12,010 nucleotides of DNA from GWC2-37-13 sp964564535 (GTDB lineage Bacteria > Patescibacteriota > Microgenomatia > UBA1406 > GWC2-37-13), in assembly GCA_964564535.1 (NCBI GenBank), contig CAZMBH010000027.1, forward strand, positions 1-12,010, in the 5' to 3' direction. Under the pieces are notes generated by a model that had not been told where the DNA came from, made no database searches, and worked only from the letters and a program-made list of their open reading frames with translations. The first letter of the stretch is position 1, and each line of letters opens with the position of its first letter. Positions 1 through 5,991 of this stretch are shown in pieces. Made by a program: the position numbers and the translations under genes.

Positions 1-377
1 AAAGGCGGAAGGCAGACAGGTGAACTGAGTCTTCCTAACGGGTCTTTTGAGCTTAAACATGCTTCGCGTGATGACTTAGATGAAAAGAGAGTCGAAAATT
101 GAAAGTATCCGTCGTCGTCAGCGTAAGAATGGTCTAATATTCCCATTCCTTCGATAGTAACCAATGCTTGAGGTGAAGTATATCCATAAAGATCAAGATG
201 ACTGTCACCAATAGTAGCGGTAACTCTGACCTCATTTGTCTGTTGATTCTGAATTCCGGCGACATTTCCTATGGAATTATTAGGATTTTTTCCATAAAGA
301 AAAATAAGTTGAAAGGGAATAACCAAAATAAGAGTTAAATTAACAAATAAAAATATTTTTTTAATCATAATATTCAT
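1..377 (-). CDS. Exported Ig-like surface protein, partial (5' end only)
   Basis: An open frame runs from ATG at 377 (second in-frame ATG at 368) to the window edge, so only about 125 residues are visible. The N-terminus is a signal peptide or membrane anchor (Lys-Lys, then a hydrophobic run of about 20 residues ending near FLYG). A beta-rich segment follows with the pattern VRVTATIGDSHLDLYGYTS, then VTIEGMG, ADDGYFQFS, and SSREACLS...SSPVCLPP. I associate this arrangement (an extracellular Ig-like or carboxypeptidase-regulatory-like fold followed by a paired-Cys segment) with exported proteins common in Microgenomates/CPR genomes. Function is unknown; an envelope or pilus-associated role is inferred. 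The gene is divergent from the PaaX-like regulator. The start is uncertain: the promoter predicts a transcript beginning at or next to ATG 377, and no Shine-Dalgarno is present for either ATG. Confidence 0.75.
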   Translation of the reverse strand, partial: MNIMIKKIFLFVNLTLILVIPFQLIFLYGKNPNNSIGNVAGIQNQQTNEVRVTATIGDSHLDLYGYTSPQALVTIEGMGILDHSYADDDGYFQFSTLFSSKSSREACLSSKDPLGRLSSPVCLPP

Positions 378-381
378 TAAC

Positions 382-410
382 AGTATAGTAGAATTATCAA
401 AACTTTTGAA
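382..410 (-). promoter_or_regulatory. Promoter for the partial exported protein
   Basis: On the minus strand TTCAAA (410-405) is followed by a 17-nt spacer and TATACT (387-382). Only four bases separate this -10 box from ATG 377, so transcription should begin within the first codons or at the overlapping TACTAT register just before ATG 377. The leader is zero to a few bases long. Confidence 0.5.
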
Positions 411-437
411 GTTATTTATTAAAATCAAAATTACCTC

Positions 438-466
438 TTGACATAAAAAACTCCGTCTGTTAGATT
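438..466 (+). promoter_or_regulatory. Strong promoter for the PaaX-like regulator
   Basis: A consensus -35 TTGACA (438-443), exact 17-nt spacer and -10 TAGATT (461-466) preceded by TG at 458-459 form an extended -10. The predicted start lies near 473-476 and the ATG is at 476, so the message has a leader of 0-3 nt. This is the best sigma70-type promoter in the window. Confidence 0.75.
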
Positions 467-475
467 GTTATATAT

Positions 476-1213
476 ATGGCAATAAAAGAAAGACGGACGA
501 AGATATTACTCGCGCTATATTTACTCTCAGACGTTGAATTTATCCATATTAATTTTGATGATAAAGTACAAAAAATATTCGACCTCTCATTAAATCAAAA
601 GACAAGGGGAACTATATCAGGTCTTCTCAAAGAGAAAACAATAGAAAAAGGAGAAAAAGAAAACCAATACCGTTTAAACGATAAGGGATTTAGCGCACTT
701 TGTTTGGAATTTCCATTTTTTAGATTTCAACGGGAAAAATGGGATGGCAAATGGAGAATTATTTCCTATGAAATTCCGGAAAAAAAACGGGAAATTCGTG
801 ATCGTTTACGTCGGGAGATGCAGGGATGGGGACTAGGTCCATGGCATAGATCATTTTGGCTCACTCCACATCCTATTTTATCCACCTTAAAGGCTTTAAC
901 TTCTCAAAAAGAGGAAGAGCAGTACATACAGGCATTTGAAGCTGAACATACTTTTGGCGATAGGGTGTTTTTAATCGAAAAAGTTTGGGGGAAAGCTACT
1001 TTAGACAAATCATATCGTGAACTTTTCAAAAAATGGCACGAAATTTTATCTTCAGAAGATGAAAAAGTAGGCAAACTTAAAAAAGTCATTGGTGAGTACG
1101 TTAACTTACTCCGTCAAGATCCGGGGCTTCCAAAAGAATTAATTGGCGAGACTTGGATTGGTTTTGAAGGGTGGAGCATTTTTAAAGAAATAAAATCTAT
1201 TCTTTTAAGTTAA
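476..1213 (+). CDS. PaaX-like transcriptional regulator
   Basis: The 245-residue protein has three parts matching the PaaX family of DNA-binding repressors. An N-terminal winged-helix region (about 1-75) is followed by a central domain with the Trp/Gly-rich PaaX signature (WDGKW at 89-93, then an amphipathic helix and GWGLGPWHRSFW at 117-128), which in PaaX has a Cas2-like ferredoxin fold. The C-terminal helical region is about 195-245. In Proteobacteria PaaX represses phenylacetate catabolism and senses phenylacetyl-CoA; no such pathway is visible here, so the ligand and targets are unknown. The start is fixed by the promoter directly upstream. Its last 17 bp overlap the convergent ComEC MBL gene. 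The divergent exported-protein gene is a possible target. The family call is fairly sure; the function is not. Confidence 0.8.
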   Translation: MAIKERRTKILLALYLLSDVEFIHINFDDKVQKIFDLSLNQKTRGTISGLLKEKTIEKGEKENQYRLNDKGFSALCLEFPFFRFQREKWDGKWRIISYEIPEKKREIRDRLRREMQGWGLGPWHRSFWLTPHPILSTLKALTSQKEEEQYIQAFEAEHTFGDRVFLIEKVWGKATLDKSYRELFKKWHEILSSEDEKVGKLKKVIGEYVNLLRQDPGLPKELIGETWIGFEGWSIFKEIKSILLS

Positions 1214-2030
1214 AAACAATATCTCCATCTTCATCTGTCCGTAATATCTTAATATTTTTGGCTTTCAACATATCTAAAGTATGATTGTTTGGATGTCCGT
1301 ATGAATTGTTTTTTCCAACACTTATCACAGCAACACTTGGGTCTGCTAAATCTAAAAACTTTTTGATTAATCCGTTTTTTGAGCCATGATGGGGAATTTT
1401 TAAGATATTAATATTATTAAGAGAGCCATTTGACAATCTACTTAATACAAAAGGAGACGCGTCGCCGGTAAACAATACGTCATCAAACAAAATAACTGAT
1501 GAAAAATCGTTATCATTAGACGAATTTAAATTTTTAGGTGGCCAATACAATGTTATTGTAGGGGCGATTCGCGAATCGCCCTTACCTAACAATATTTTAT
1601 CCCCGGAATATTTATATAGAATCGGTATGTTTTTATCCGTTATTTTTTCAAGAAGCTTTTTATAAGTTTTACTGACCATTGGGCTCTTCACAGTAATAAA
1701 TTTACCTATTTTGTAACGATCGGCTATGTATGAATATCCACCGTAATGATCTATGTTCGGATGGCTTAAAAAAGCCAGCTCAATTTCCCGATCCCAAAAA
1801 GGCATATACTTTCCAAGACACAAAAGGACACTTTTATTCGGACCAGCGTCTATCAGAACATCAATTTTGTTATTTATTCTAAGATATGCAGCGTCACCTT
1901 GACCCACATTACAAAAAACGATTTTAGTACGGTCGTCTAAAATTGTTTGGAAAAAATAAATTATTATAACAATCAGTGATAAAAGAAAAAATAAAACCAA
2001 ATCGCGGATTTTTACGGGAGATTCAAACAT
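1197..2030 (-). CDS. ComEC metallo-beta-lactamase domain protein, membrane-anchored
   Basis: The 277-residue protein has one N-terminal membrane helix (about 9-28) and then the MBL domain found at the C-terminus of ComEC/Rec2, thought to degrade the non-transported strand during DNA uptake. Visible motifs are VGQGDA (42-47), LIDAGP (59-64), HPNIDH (90-95, with Asn where the textbook HxHxDH has its second His), FTGDAS (187-192), PHHGS (213-217) and SYGHP (243-247). It starts 2 nt after the ComEC channel gene ends, so ComEC is encoded as two proteins. An in-frame TAG just upstream of the ATG argues against a simple fusion, and both alternative frames at the nearby T7 run also hit stops. Residues 149-158 (GKGDSRIAPT) are encoded by a GTAGGGG palindrome inserted in the loop between LLG and ITLYWPP. 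The anchor probably replaces the last ComEC helix. Confidence 0.85.
   Translation of the reverse strand: MFESPVKIRDLVLFFLLSLIVIIIYFFQTILDDRTKIVFCNVGQGDAAYLRINNKIDVLIDAGPNKSVLLCLGKYMPFWDREIELAFLSHPNIDHYGGYSYIADRYKIGKFITVKSPMVSKTYKKLLEKITDKNIPILYKYSGDKILLGKGDSRIAPTITLYWPPKNLNSSNDNDFSSVILFDDVLFTGDASPFVLSRLSNGSLNNINILKIPHHGSKNGLIKKFLDLADPSVAVISVGKNNSYGHPNNHTLDMLKAKNIKILRTDEDGDIVFNLKE
1558..1585. repeat. GTAGGGG palindromic element inside the ComEC MBL gene
   Basis: A perfect 20-bp palindrome, GGGCGATTCGCGAATCGCCC (1562-1581), is flanked by GTAG and TTAC. The whole 28 bp is an inverted repeat with one mismatched pair. It is far more GC-rich than its surroundings and adds about ten residues in frame to the MBL protein. 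Confidence 0.8.
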
Positions 2031-2032
2031 AA

Positions 2033-2809
2033 TTAAAAGCTAAAAAAACTAAAAGGAATTTTTGCTAGTGTGTTAATTACATAAACCAGATAACTCAAAA
2101 GACCATAGCAAATATAAGCAGGCACTAGTCCTAAAAAATAGTTAACGCTTCCTAAAATAGCCGTTAAAAAACCAAAAACCATCAACGGCGGAATGATCTC
2201 AGTCACTAAAAGGTTGGCAATAGGAGAAATCAAAGATATTTGCTTAAAATAAATAAAGATTATCGGAACGGTAAAAATTTGAGCCGCAAAAGTCAACCGA
2301 AGGTTTTTAATAATAAAATTATTATTTTTACTTTGACCAAATAAAATGATTCCTAAAGTGGCGCCATACGAAAGTTGCATAGAAACTGTCCTTAACCAGT
2401 CAGGCCAAAAAATTAGTATAAAAAATACTGAAAGAAAAAGACTATATAAAGCATAATTTTTCCGGCCGGTTATAATTGCTACGTGCGTCAAAACACCCAT
2501 AAAGGCAGCACGGATAATTGGGGCCTTTGGTCCGACAAAAGCAACAAACAAAATTATAGATAGTATAGTTATCAGGGTAGATACAACTTTGCTAAAATAT
2601 TTTGTAGCGGAGCTAACGATCGCTGCGAGCAGTGTTATATTTATACCGGAAAGGACAACTAAATGTAAAAGGCCTACGATTTTGAGTTGCTGATAAAATT
2701 CTTTTGTTGTCCTTATACTTACTCCAAAAATTATTCCGTTTAATAACGAGGCTTCAGGTTCCGGTAAATAAGAGTTTATTACGTTTGTAAAAAATAACGG
2801 AGTAATCAT
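2033..2809 (-). CDS. comEC: ComEC competence-domain membrane channel, reduced
   Basis: The 258-residue polytopic membrane protein matches the competence domain of ComEC/Rec2, which moves single-stranded DNA across the inner membrane. Signature segments are LPEPEASLLNGIIFG (15-29), HLVVLSGINI (49-58, usually HLLAVSGLHI), RAAFMG (100-105) and SMQLSYGATLGI (143-154), with several hydrophobic helices between and after them. The N-terminal DUF4131/OB-like domain of full-length ComEC is missing, and the MBL domain is the next gene, 2 nt downstream. The start ATG overlaps the comEA stop as ATGA, indicating translational coupling; no Shine-Dalgarno is present. Family assignment is firm. Whether the split channel still works in uptake is inferred from the intact motifs and the conserved comEA-comEC order. 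Confidence 0.88.
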   Translation of the reverse strand: MITPLFFTNVINSYLPEPEASLLNGIIFGVSIRTTKEFYQQLKIVGLLHLVVLSGINITLLAAIVSSATKYFSKVVSTLITILSIILFVAFVGPKAPIIRAAFMGVLTHVAIITGRKNYALYSLFLSVFFILIFWPDWLRTVSMQLSYGATLGIILFGQSKNNNFIIKNLRLTFAAQIFTVPIIFIYFKQISLISPIANLLVTEIIPPLMVFGFLTAILGSVNYFLGLVPAYICYGLLSYLVYVINTLAKIPFSFFSF

Positions 2810-3471
2810 AAACTTATTAAATTTTTGATCTTTTCAAACACATTTTTATTGACAGCTTTCTTTGTTAATAGTTCATCAATTGATGAGTAAGGACGGTTAA
2901 TAATAATTTTACTTGCAGTTATCTGTCCAATTCCCGGTAACTGGTCAAGTTCTTCAATTGTGCCAAGGTTAATGCTGATTAGTTGATCATCTGGAGTTGC
3001 GTCATCGGTTGAGGTATTGTCAATGACTTCCAAAACAGGAGAAATGTAATCTAATGTACGTAAATTTTGGATAAAAATTCCAGCGTTAATTTCCATGATT
3101 GAGGGAACGTAAATTTTTTCCTGATCGTTAACGATTCGGGCAAGATTAAAATTTCGTTTAAAAAACACCGCATCTACCTCGTCAGATAAACCACCTGCTT
3201 TATCAATAGCTTCCTTAATTCGAGCCCCAGACCCAAATGTATAGAGGCCAGGTTTTTTAACAGCACCGGAAACATCAACAAAAATAATATTTATGGGCGT
3301 TAAATTAGTTTGGGAAATTTCAATTGGGTTGTTTTCGGTGCTATTAAGAAAAATACCCAAAGATATAATCGTCATTATAGACGCCAGAGACAAAAGCAAA
3401 ATCTCTAGAAGATATTTTTTTAACTTTAACTTTTTTAGAATGGGTAAAAAAGATTTGAAAAAGTTATTCAT
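2806..3471 (-). CDS. comEA: ComEA-like DNA receptor (SLBB + helix-hairpin-helix)
   Basis: The 221-residue protein has a cytoplasmic basic N-terminus, one membrane helix (about 22-42), an SLBB domain (about 62-124; VDVSGAVKKPGLYTF, then IKEAIDKAGGLSDEVD and IYVPS), a linker, and a C-terminal (HhH)2 domain (about 166-221; INLGTIEELDQLPGIG followed by ASKIIINRPYSSIDELL). This is the layout of Gram-positive-type ComEA, which binds incoming double-stranded DNA outside the membrane and hands it to ComEC. It is the first gene of comEA-comEC-MBL and overlaps comEC by 4 nt. Its promoter lies in an ACTTTATAA tandem repeat. No Shine-Dalgarno is seen. The linker between SLBB and HhH is longish (about 40 residues). 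The family call is secure. Confidence 0.92.
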   Translation of the reverse strand: MNNFFKSFLPILKKLKLKKYLLEILLLSLASIMTIISLGIFLNSTENNPIEISQTNLTPINIIFVDVSGAVKKPGLYTFGSGARIKEAIDKAGGLSDEVDAVFFKRNFNLARIVNDQEKIYVPSIMEINAGIFIQNLRTLDYISPVLEVIDNTSTDDATPDDQLISINLGTIEELDQLPGIGQITASKIIINRPYSSIDELLTKKAVNKNVFEKIKNLISL

Positions 3472-3515
3472 AAATTACTTTATAAACTTTACAAACTTTA
3501 TAACTTTATAAACTT
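3472..3515. repeat. Degenerate ACTTTATAA tandem repeat upstream of comEA
   Basis: About five imperfect copies of an 8-9 bp unit (ACTTTATAA, ACTTTACAA, ACTTTATA, ACTTTATAA, ACTTATGAA) fill the leader and -10 region of comEA. Copy number changes would alter promoter spacing or leader length. Confidence 0.65.
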
Positions 3516-3525
3516 ATGAAGTCAA
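3497..3525 (-). promoter_or_regulatory. Promoter for the comEA-comEC operon
   Basis: On the minus strand TTGACT (3525-3520), a 17-nt spacer and TATAAA (3502-3497) give a good sigma70-type promoter. The predicted start is near 3490, leaving a leader of about 20 nt to the comEA ATG. The -10 box lies within the ACTTTATAA repeat. Confidence 0.6.
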
Positions 3526-3552
3526 CCGCTTATAACCTACAAAAGTAGAAGA

Positions 3553-4563
3553 TTAGATTGTCGGGGAGGTAAAAAACCGACGATAGATAAATATTACAGA
3601 TATGAGCGCTAGTAATATGGCGCCTGTGATTTTAAACGGAAATGCATAAAATATCGTTGAGCCGAAAATTGTCGGAGAGTTTTCTCCAAATTTAATTTGA
3701 GTTGATAGATTATATTTTCCGATAAAAAATCCGGATAAAACTAAAGTGTTATCATTGTCGATCCGTGCGGAAGGAGTGGCTTCCATCAATCTTTCGGACT
3801 CAGCCAAAATATTTTTTGAAATAATATCATACTTTGCTGTTTCTCCAAAATTACCTTTCAAGTTAATTTGACCTTCCGGTCTTATCATATTTTTTCCTTT
3901 GTTGACAATCGTTAAAATTATCGGGATTTTATCCAGACTATCAAAAATTTTAACCTCTTTATTAAGAGAAAATCTTCCTTGGGTGGAAAAAAGAACGATC
4001 TTAGGTTTGATATCGATATCTCCAGAATTAGAAATAGTGATTAAGATATTGGAGCCAATTGTGGCTTTAGTTCGAGTAGATCCAATACCTTCACTAGCAG
4101 TCGGAGGAGATGTTTCAGCGAGAAGACTATAATAAAAATCTCCGTCTGTGATATTTTCAGGTATTCTTATTCGAAGTAAAATTTGCTGAGTATCGTTAGT
4201 TTTCAAAAAAAAAGGTTGATTGAGTTTTAACTCTGAGTTGTCTAGGTCAAATCTCACAGAACCTTCAAACTCCTGTTTTATTCTAATATTTCCCAGCTCA
4301 TCTTTGGCCTCAAATGGCAAAATTTTTAAATTTATAAAGGTTGGATCTCCGTAATTTTTTAAATTATAGGCGACCATAATCGATTTTCCGGGTTTAATAA
4401 ATATTTCAAGGAGAGGAGGGGAGATTGAAAGGGAGACCTGCTGAGCATAGGAATAATGCAAAAAGCAAAAATTAAAAATTAAAACGACAAATAAAAATGC
4501 AAAAACATTTTTGATATTTGAAATGTATTTTTGATATTTAATATTTGATATTTGATATTTCAT
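3553..4563 (-). CDS. Secreted, membrane-anchored beta-sandwich protein (DUF916/WxL-helper-like)
   Basis: I do not recognise a named gene. The 336-residue protein has a signal peptide (hydrophobic core about 20-36, likely cut after SYA at 38-40), a large extracellular beta-rich region, and a C-terminal membrane helix (about 310-328) with a short basic tail. The start of the mature protein (SLSISPPLLEIFIKPGKSI, then YNLKNYGDP) resembles the first Ig-like domain of DUF916/chaperone-like proteins that precede WxL-type surface proteins, with a second Ig-like region around 195-240 (IDIKPKIVLFSTQGRF, then TIVNKGKNMIRPEG). Its ATG shares one base with the TAA of the previous gene. The N-terminal 20 codons come from a TTGATATT-type repeat, so the exact start and signal-peptide n-region look recently remodelled. 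A role in presenting the upstream secreted partner is inferred. Confidence 0.75.
   Translation of the reverse strand: MKYQISNIKYQKYISNIKNVFAFLFVVLIFNFCFLHYSYAQQVSLSISPPLLEIFIKPGKSIMVAYNLKNYGDPTFINLKILPFEAKDELGNIRIKQEFEGSVRFDLDNSELKLNQPFFLKTNDTQQILLRIRIPENITDGDFYYSLLAETSPPTASEGIGSTRTKATIGSNILITISNSGDIDIKPKIVLFSTQGRFSLNKEVKIFDSLDKIPIILTIVNKGKNMIRPEGQINLKGNFGETAKYDIISKNILAESERLMEATPSARIDNDNTLVLSGFFIGKYNLSTQIKFGENSPTIFGSTIFYAFPFKITGAILLALISVIFIYRRFFTSPTI
4508..4563. repeat. TTGATATT-type AT-rich repeat forming the start of the secreted protein gene
   Basis: Several imperfect tandem copies of a unit close to TTGATATT occur back to back, interrupted by variants such as TTAATATT and TTGAAATG. On the coding strand they read as the N-terminal Lys/Ile/Asn/Gln-rich residues 1-18 of the downstream secreted protein. 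Confidence 0.7.
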
Positions 4564-5291
4564 TAATAAGACGGTGTTGCCACAAAACTGATAATCGTTT
4601 GATAGCTTCCCGCTGGCTGGACAGAAGAAATATTGGTTTTGAAAGTCACAGTTGACTGACGATTTTTCCGGACATTATTATTGGCCATAATGGTAACAGG
4701 GACTTCAGCAGCAGTTTGATCTGGAAAGGGTCGAAAGTACGTATCATCAATAAAATCTTCAGGCACATCATTTCCGGTTATGTTATAACCGAAACCATAC
4801 GAGCTTGTTGAATTCCAAACATTTGATACTAATTCGTTACAGGTATAACCTCCACCATTACAAACAGTATCCGGGATGACGTTTCCAGATTGAGTTTTCA
4901 ATGGTCCATCCTCAATCGCAGTAACTTGATAATTCCCGATATCATCAAAGTGAACTGTTAGAATTGTTGTTCCTGTAACTGGACTATTAGGCGCCAATGT
5001 TCCGAAGTTAATATTAGTATTGGAAATTGAGAAGTGAAAAGGAATAATAGAATAAAGATATTGAAAACCGGCCTTAACAACGTATCCATTTGATGAAAAT
5101 TGTCCGGCTGCCAGCTGGCCAACCGTATCAGACAGTTTATAACTGTCAGAGCTTTTACTACCTCCGGCAACTGAAACGTTAGCTGATTCAATCTTGAATC
5201 TCGAGGAATCCATAGGGACAGCATTCGCTTCGCTCAAATTAAAAATTAAAAATGAAAAATTAAGAATTAATAAAACAAAAAAATATTTCAT
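4563..5291 (-). CDS. Secreted beta-rich surface protein of CPR type
   Basis: I do not recognise a named gene. The ATG at 5291 is preferred over one 30 codons upstream because it begins a clean signal peptide (MKYFF, hydrophobic to about 19, likely cut after ANA at 22-24) and lies 4 nt after the previous gene instead of overlapping it. The mature part of about 218 residues has a segment near the N-terminus (SYKLSDTVGQLAAGQFSSNG, then YVVKAGFQYLYS) and a beta-sandwich-like remainder with a Cys pair (PDTVCNGGGYTCNEL). It ends in QPAGSYQTIISFVATPSY, a C-terminal pattern typical of exported Ig-like or WxL-like proteins with no membrane anchor. It is immediately followed by a membrane-anchored DUF916-like protein, so the two may act together on the cell surface. 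The signal peptide is encoded by an ATTTTTAA-type repeat. Confidence 0.75.
   Translation of the reverse strand: MKYFFVLLILNFSFLIFNLSEANAVPMDSSRFKIESANVSVAGGSKSSDSYKLSDTVGQLAAGQFSSNGYVVKAGFQYLYSIIPFHFSISNTNINFGTLAPNSPVTGTTILTVHFDDIGNYQVTAIEDGPLKTQSGNVIPDTVCNGGGYTCNELVSNVWNSTSSYGFGYNITGNDVPEDFIDDTYFRPFPDQTAAEVPVTIMANNNVRKNRQSTVTFKTNISSVQPAGSYQTIISFVATPSY
5238..5275. repeat. AATTAAAA-type repeat encoding a signal peptide core
   Basis: The plus strand shows imperfect copies of AATTAAA(A) and AAATGAAA. On the coding (minus) strand the T-rich version reads as LILNFSFLIFNL, the hydrophobic core of the signal peptide of the 4563-5291 gene. A sister stretch near 4459-4485 encodes the signal peptide core of the next gene. 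Confidence 0.6.
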
Positions 5292-5295
5292 AATT

Positions 5296-5931
5296 TTAAT
5301 CCTGATTTTCAAACTTCTCAATAAGCTTTTCCATCCTTTGTACCGATTTCTTGATAATTTCCAACTGGTGGTCCCCAACAAAATTTTGGGCAGCCTCCTT
5401 AATATTTTTCAAATGATTTTTTAATAGCAGCGATAAAAAAAGAAAAGTATTTTCCTGGGTTTTTTCACTTTTGATTTTTAATTTTTCGCTTTCTAACTTT
5501 TCCTGGCCCAGGAACATAGCAAACGGTGTAATAAAGGCAAGTGAAATAATCGGCATAAGAATATTAAAGTTTTGGCCTTGAGGAAGATCCAATAGAAAAA
5601 AAATAATTAAAGTTACTGTAGTAGTAATTGGGATGATCGGTTCGAGGATAATAGACAAGGAAAAAAGCAAAAAATGAATTAGGAAAAAAAACGGGGAATC
5701 CAATCCGCCGGTTGAATTTACAATTCCCATTATTACCAGGGTAAAAATAACAGATTCGATCAGGCGCGAATAAATATTTTTTGAAACAATAAAATTCTTT
5801 GTTAGATAAAGAAGGATAAAAAGGCCAGCACTGATCTGCAGGTTGTATTGGGCTAAGTTTGTTTTCGGGAAGATAAAGGTTAAAGCCACGGCAAATATTA
5901 AGATTAGAGCATGAGTGATTTCTTTAGCCAT
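5296..5931 (-). CDS. Orphan sensor-kinase-like membrane protein lacking a catalytic domain
   Basis: The 211-residue protein has six predicted membrane helices (about 7-22, 32-47, 59-73, 81-99, 103-116, 124-141) and the motif STGGLDSPFFF (73-83). That motif resembles the TGG-x-SPF segment of multi-helix input domains in bacterial histidine kinases. A cytoplasmic tail (142-211) follows: a Lys/Glu-rich linker encoded by an AT-rich repeat, then two amphipathic helices (about 160-211) that look like a worn dimerisation (DHp) hairpin. There is no HELRTP phosphoacceptor box and no HATPase domain, and the stop is followed 4 nt later by the next gene, so it is not simply cut by a nearby gene. It heads an operon with two secreted proteins. 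A sensing or scaffolding role is inferred; the TM topology is the sure part. Confidence 0.65.
   Translation of the reverse strand: MAKEITHALILIFAVALTFIFPKTNLAQYNLQISAGLFILLYLTKNFIVSKNIYSRLIESVIFTLVIMGIVNSTGGLDSPFFFLIHFLLFSLSIILEPIIPITTTVTLIIFFLLDLPQGQNFNILMPIISLAFITPFAMFLGQEKLESEKLKIKSEKTQENTFLFLSLLLKNHLKNIKEAAQNFVGDHQLEIIKKSVQRMEKLIEKFENQD
5464..5497. repeat. AT-rich repeat encoding a Lys/Glu linker
   Basis: TTTTGATTTTTAATTTTTCGC-like units on the plus strand read on the coding strand as residues of the SEKLKIKSEK linker in the sensor-like protein. It is the same repeat type as at 5238-5275 but in the opposite orientation relative to its gene. Confidence 0.55.
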
Positions 5932-5937
5932 AATTTA

Positions 5938-5946
5938 AATATAACA
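5938..5946 (-). promoter_or_regulatory. Extended -10 promoter of the envelope operon
   Basis: TGTTATATT on the minus strand (5946-5938) is an extended -10 box. Exactly six bases separate it from ATG 5931, which places the predicted transcription start on the A of the ATG, giving a leaderless mRNA. No good -35 is seen. Confidence 0.55.
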
Positions 5947-5976
5947 AAATTTTCGGTATCGAGGTTTTGAATTTTA

Positions 5977-5985
5977 TGTTACAAT
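5977..5985 (+). promoter_or_regulatory. Extended -10 promoter of secE-nusG-rplK-rplA
   Basis: TGTTACAAT (5977-5985) is an extended -10 box followed by exactly six bases and the secE ATG at 5992, so the predicted start nucleotide is the A of the ATG. It is divergent from the envelope operon promoter 30 bp away. No convincing -35 box is seen. Confidence 0.6.
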
Positions 5986-5991
5986 ACTAGA

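Noticed and set aside
2030..2050. ComEC split caused by a single-base error in the T7 run
   Set aside because: Shifting either way at the run meets TAG or TGA before joining the MBL frame, and the MBL protein begins with its own plausible membrane anchor.
3472..3515. ACTTTATAA repeats or other AT-rich repeats as a CRISPR array
   Set aside because: The units are 7-9 bp, contiguous and degenerate, with no spacers and no cas genes; the Cas2-like fold at 476-1213 belongs to a PaaX regulator.
5292..5381. A 30-codon upstream extension of the secreted protein gene (ATG at 5381)
   Set aside because: It would overlap the preceding gene by 86 bp and bury the signal peptide; the ATG at 5291 gives a clean signal peptide and a 4-nt spacing.
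5517..5535. Small palindrome TCCTGGCCCAGGA in the sensor-like gene as another GTAG element
   Set aside because: It lacks the GTAG ends, is short, and lies in an ordinary coding stretch; probably chance.
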